Below the pieces are notes generated by a model. The model did not search any database. It was given only the letters and a program-made list of their open reading frames with translations, and was not told the DNA's origin. From an uncultured Bacteroides sp. (GTDB lineage Bacteria; Bacteroidota; Bacteroidia; Bacteroidales; UBA11471), in the NCBI GenBank assembly GCA_905210875.1, contig CAJLYN010000138.1, positions 1 to 6,096 on the forward strand: 6,096 nt of DNA, given 5' to 3'. Positions 4,607 to 6,096 of this stretch are shown piece after piece. Position 1 is the first letter of the stretch, and each line of letters opens with the position of its first letter. The translations under genes and the position numbers were made by a program.

Positions 4607-6096
4607 ATGGAATCTCAAAATATTCTTTCCTCGGAAGAAGATATTCAAGGTAAAAAAACGTCAGATGTTGCAGAGCCGCAGGCAACTGTCATTTCATCAG
4701 ATGAAGCGATACCTACATCTGTAGTGGAGCAAAATGCCGATGGCAAAAAGTGTGAAGCAGAAGCTCATAACTACACTCGTGAACAGATTGTAGAGCAAAT
4801 AAAAACATTGTTGGAACGACCTGTCGAAGAGGTAAAAGATGAGATAGACGCCTTGAAACAGCAGTACTATAAGCTTCGTAAAAATGAAATAGAAGAGGCA
4901 CACCGGGCATACAACGAAAAACCAGAAGAGGAGAGAGGTGAGTTTCAGATTCCGTTTGATACATTTGAAGAGACCCTGAAAGCCCTTCTCAATGTGTACA
5001 AAGAGAAAAAAGCGGCTTTCTTGGAGAATCAGGAGAAAGAAAAGCAACAGAACTTGGAGCGCAAACAAGCTATCCTAGAAGAGATAAAAGGATATCTTCA
5101 AGAGGCCGACAACATTGGCAAATATTATAATGATTTCAAGGAGCGTCAGCAGGAATTTAAAGAGATTGTCAATGTGCCGGCCTCGGCTGTAAGCGAGTTG
5201 TGGAAAACATTCCAGACATATAGCGAGAATTTTTATGACCTGTTGAAGATACACAAAGAGTTGAGAGATTATGATTTCAAGAAGAATCTCGAACAGAAAA
5301 CAGCCCTTTGCGAGCAGGCAGAGGCTCTTGCCAATAATCCCGATGTATTGGAGGCTTTCAAGACCTTGCAGACCTTGCATGAAGAGTGGCGGGGCATAGG
5401 TCCGGTAGCGAAAGAGATGCGCGAGGAGATATGGAACCGCTTCAAAGAGGCATCGACCGTTATAAACAAGCGTCATCAACAGCATTTCGAAGAAATAAAG
5501 GCTGCTGAACAGGCTGCCGAGCAGGCCAAGACCGCGTTGTGTGAAGAGATTGAGGCCATTGATTTAGATGCCTTACAGTCGTTCTCGGCATGGGACGAGA
5601 AGACAAAGATCGTCCTGGATATGCAGGAGCGTTGGAAAGTTGCCGGATTTGCCTCGCGTAAGGTCAACACGCAACTGTTTGAACGTTTCAGAAAATCGTG
5701 CGATCAATTCTTTGCCCGTAAAGCCGAGTATTATAAAAAGGCCAAAGATACCATGTCGGAAAACCTGGAAAAGAAACGTGCCTTGTGTGAGCAGGCCGAA
5801 GCCTTGAAAGAGAGTACCGACTGGCGAGCTGCTTCGGAAAAATTGACCCAACTCCAAAAAGAATGGCGCACTATAGGGGCTGTTCCGCGTAAATATTCCG
5901 ATGCGATATGGAAACGTTTCACCGAGGCTTGCGATTACTTTTTTGAGCGCAAGAAACAGGAATTTGCCTCGAAAAAGAATGAAGAACACGACAATCTGGT
6001 AGCTAAGCAGGCTGTGATTGAAAAACTGAATGCCATCGACGAATCGCTGGACAAGAGCGCCGGTTTGGCTCAAGTGAGAGCATTGATGTCGGAGTG
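4607..6096 (+). CDS. Multi-repeat DUF349 protein, 3' end cut off by window edge
   Basis: The function of DUF349 is not established. The frame is open from ATG 4607 to the right edge (496 codons visible). Residues 1-50 or so are acidic and low in complexity, probably disordered. The rest is strongly charged and helical, rich in E, K and Q. From about residue 145 it is built of repeats: the leucine in LEEI/LCEQ/LCEE/LCEQ recurs at 157, 234, 311 and 393, and the matching aromatic (Phe184, Trp261, Trp343, Trp420) recurs at spacings of 77, 82 and 77. Each unit then has a pattern like EIWNRFKEA or AIWKRFTEA. LCEQAEAL is identical in units 2 and 4. A fifth unit begins near Ile471. No signal peptide or membrane segment is visible, so it is probably cytosolic. 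There is no SD; the leader is AT-rich as is usual in Bacteroidetes. Alternative ATGs further in would cut only the acidic tail, so the exact start is moderately certain. Confidence 0.88.
   Translation, partial: MESQNILSSEEDIQGKKTSDVAEPQATVISSDEAIPTSVVEQNADGKKCEAEAHNYTREQIVEQIKTLLERPVEEVKDEIDALKQQYYKLRKNEIEEAHRAYNEKPEEERGEFQIPFDTFEETLKALLNVYKEKKAAFLENQEKEKQQNLERKQAILEEIKGYLQEADNIGKYYNDFKERQQEFKEIVNVPASAVSELWKTFQTYSENFYDLLKIHKELRDYDFKKNLEQKTALCEQAEALANNPDVLEAFKTLQTLHEEWRGIGPVAKEMREEIWNRFKEASTVINKRHQQHFEEIKAAEQAAEQAKTALCEEIEAIDLDALQSFSAWDEKTKIVLDMQERWKVAGFASRKVNTQLFERFRKSCDQFFARKAEYYKKAKDTMSENLEKKRALCEQAEALKESTDWRAASEKLTQLQKEWRTIGAVPRKYSDAIWKRFTEACDYFFERKKQEFASKKNEEHDNLVAKQAVIEKLNAIDESLDKSAGLAQVRALMSE

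Noticed and set aside
5573..6073. Open frame of 166 codons on the minus strand within the DUF349 gene, plus similar frames at 5075-5485 and 4697-5068
   Set aside because: All are antisense to the DUF349 repeats. Their Phe/Leu-rich, membrane-like look is the expected complement of Glu/Lys-rich codons, not evidence of membrane proteins.

Overview
The window looks like chromosome of a Bacteroidales bacterium (Bacteroides, Parabacteroides, Barnesiella or a relative). Grounds: the CysC and CysQ sequences and their cysQ-cysC order resemble the sulfate-assimilation cluster of that order; promoter-like boxes match the Bacteroidetes -7 consensus TAnnTTTG; several genes have AT-rich leaders without a Shine-Dalgarno sequence; and a multi-repeat DUF349 protein is present. 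Genus assignment is inference only.

Layout: (1) Positions 1-1405, minus strand: a two-gene sulfate-activation operon, cysQ (3'-phosphoadenosine phosphatase) followed 17 bp later by cysC (APS kinase), which runs off the left edge. (2) Positions 1406-1602: a divergent intergenic region with a -7 box facing each way. (3) Positions 1603-4480, plus strand: a probable three-gene unit. It consists of a cyclophilin-type peptidyl-prolyl isomerase made as a lipoprotein (GTG start, strong SD), a cytosolic-type M16 zinc peptidase 5 bp later (GTG start), and a Cas6-family CRISPR endoribonuclease 44 bp later (strong SD). (4) Positions 4607-6096, plus strand: a long, charged, helical protein built of about 77-82-residue DUF349 repeats, open at the right edge.

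The cysQ-cysC pair acts in one pathway: CysC makes PAPS from APS, and CysQ removes the inhibitory by-product PAP. The isomerase and peptidase fit general protein folding and turnover. The most unexpected gene is the Cas6 homologue. It carries an intact C-terminal glycine-rich RNA-binding loop but has no CRISPR array and no other cas gene on either side in this window, and it sits among housekeeping-type genes. It is either a stand-alone processing enzyme serving arrays elsewhere in the genome or a repurposed RNA endonuclease. I saw no tRNA, rRNA, insertion sequence, CRISPR array or convincing intrinsic terminator, and no gene-free stretch longer than 300 bases.
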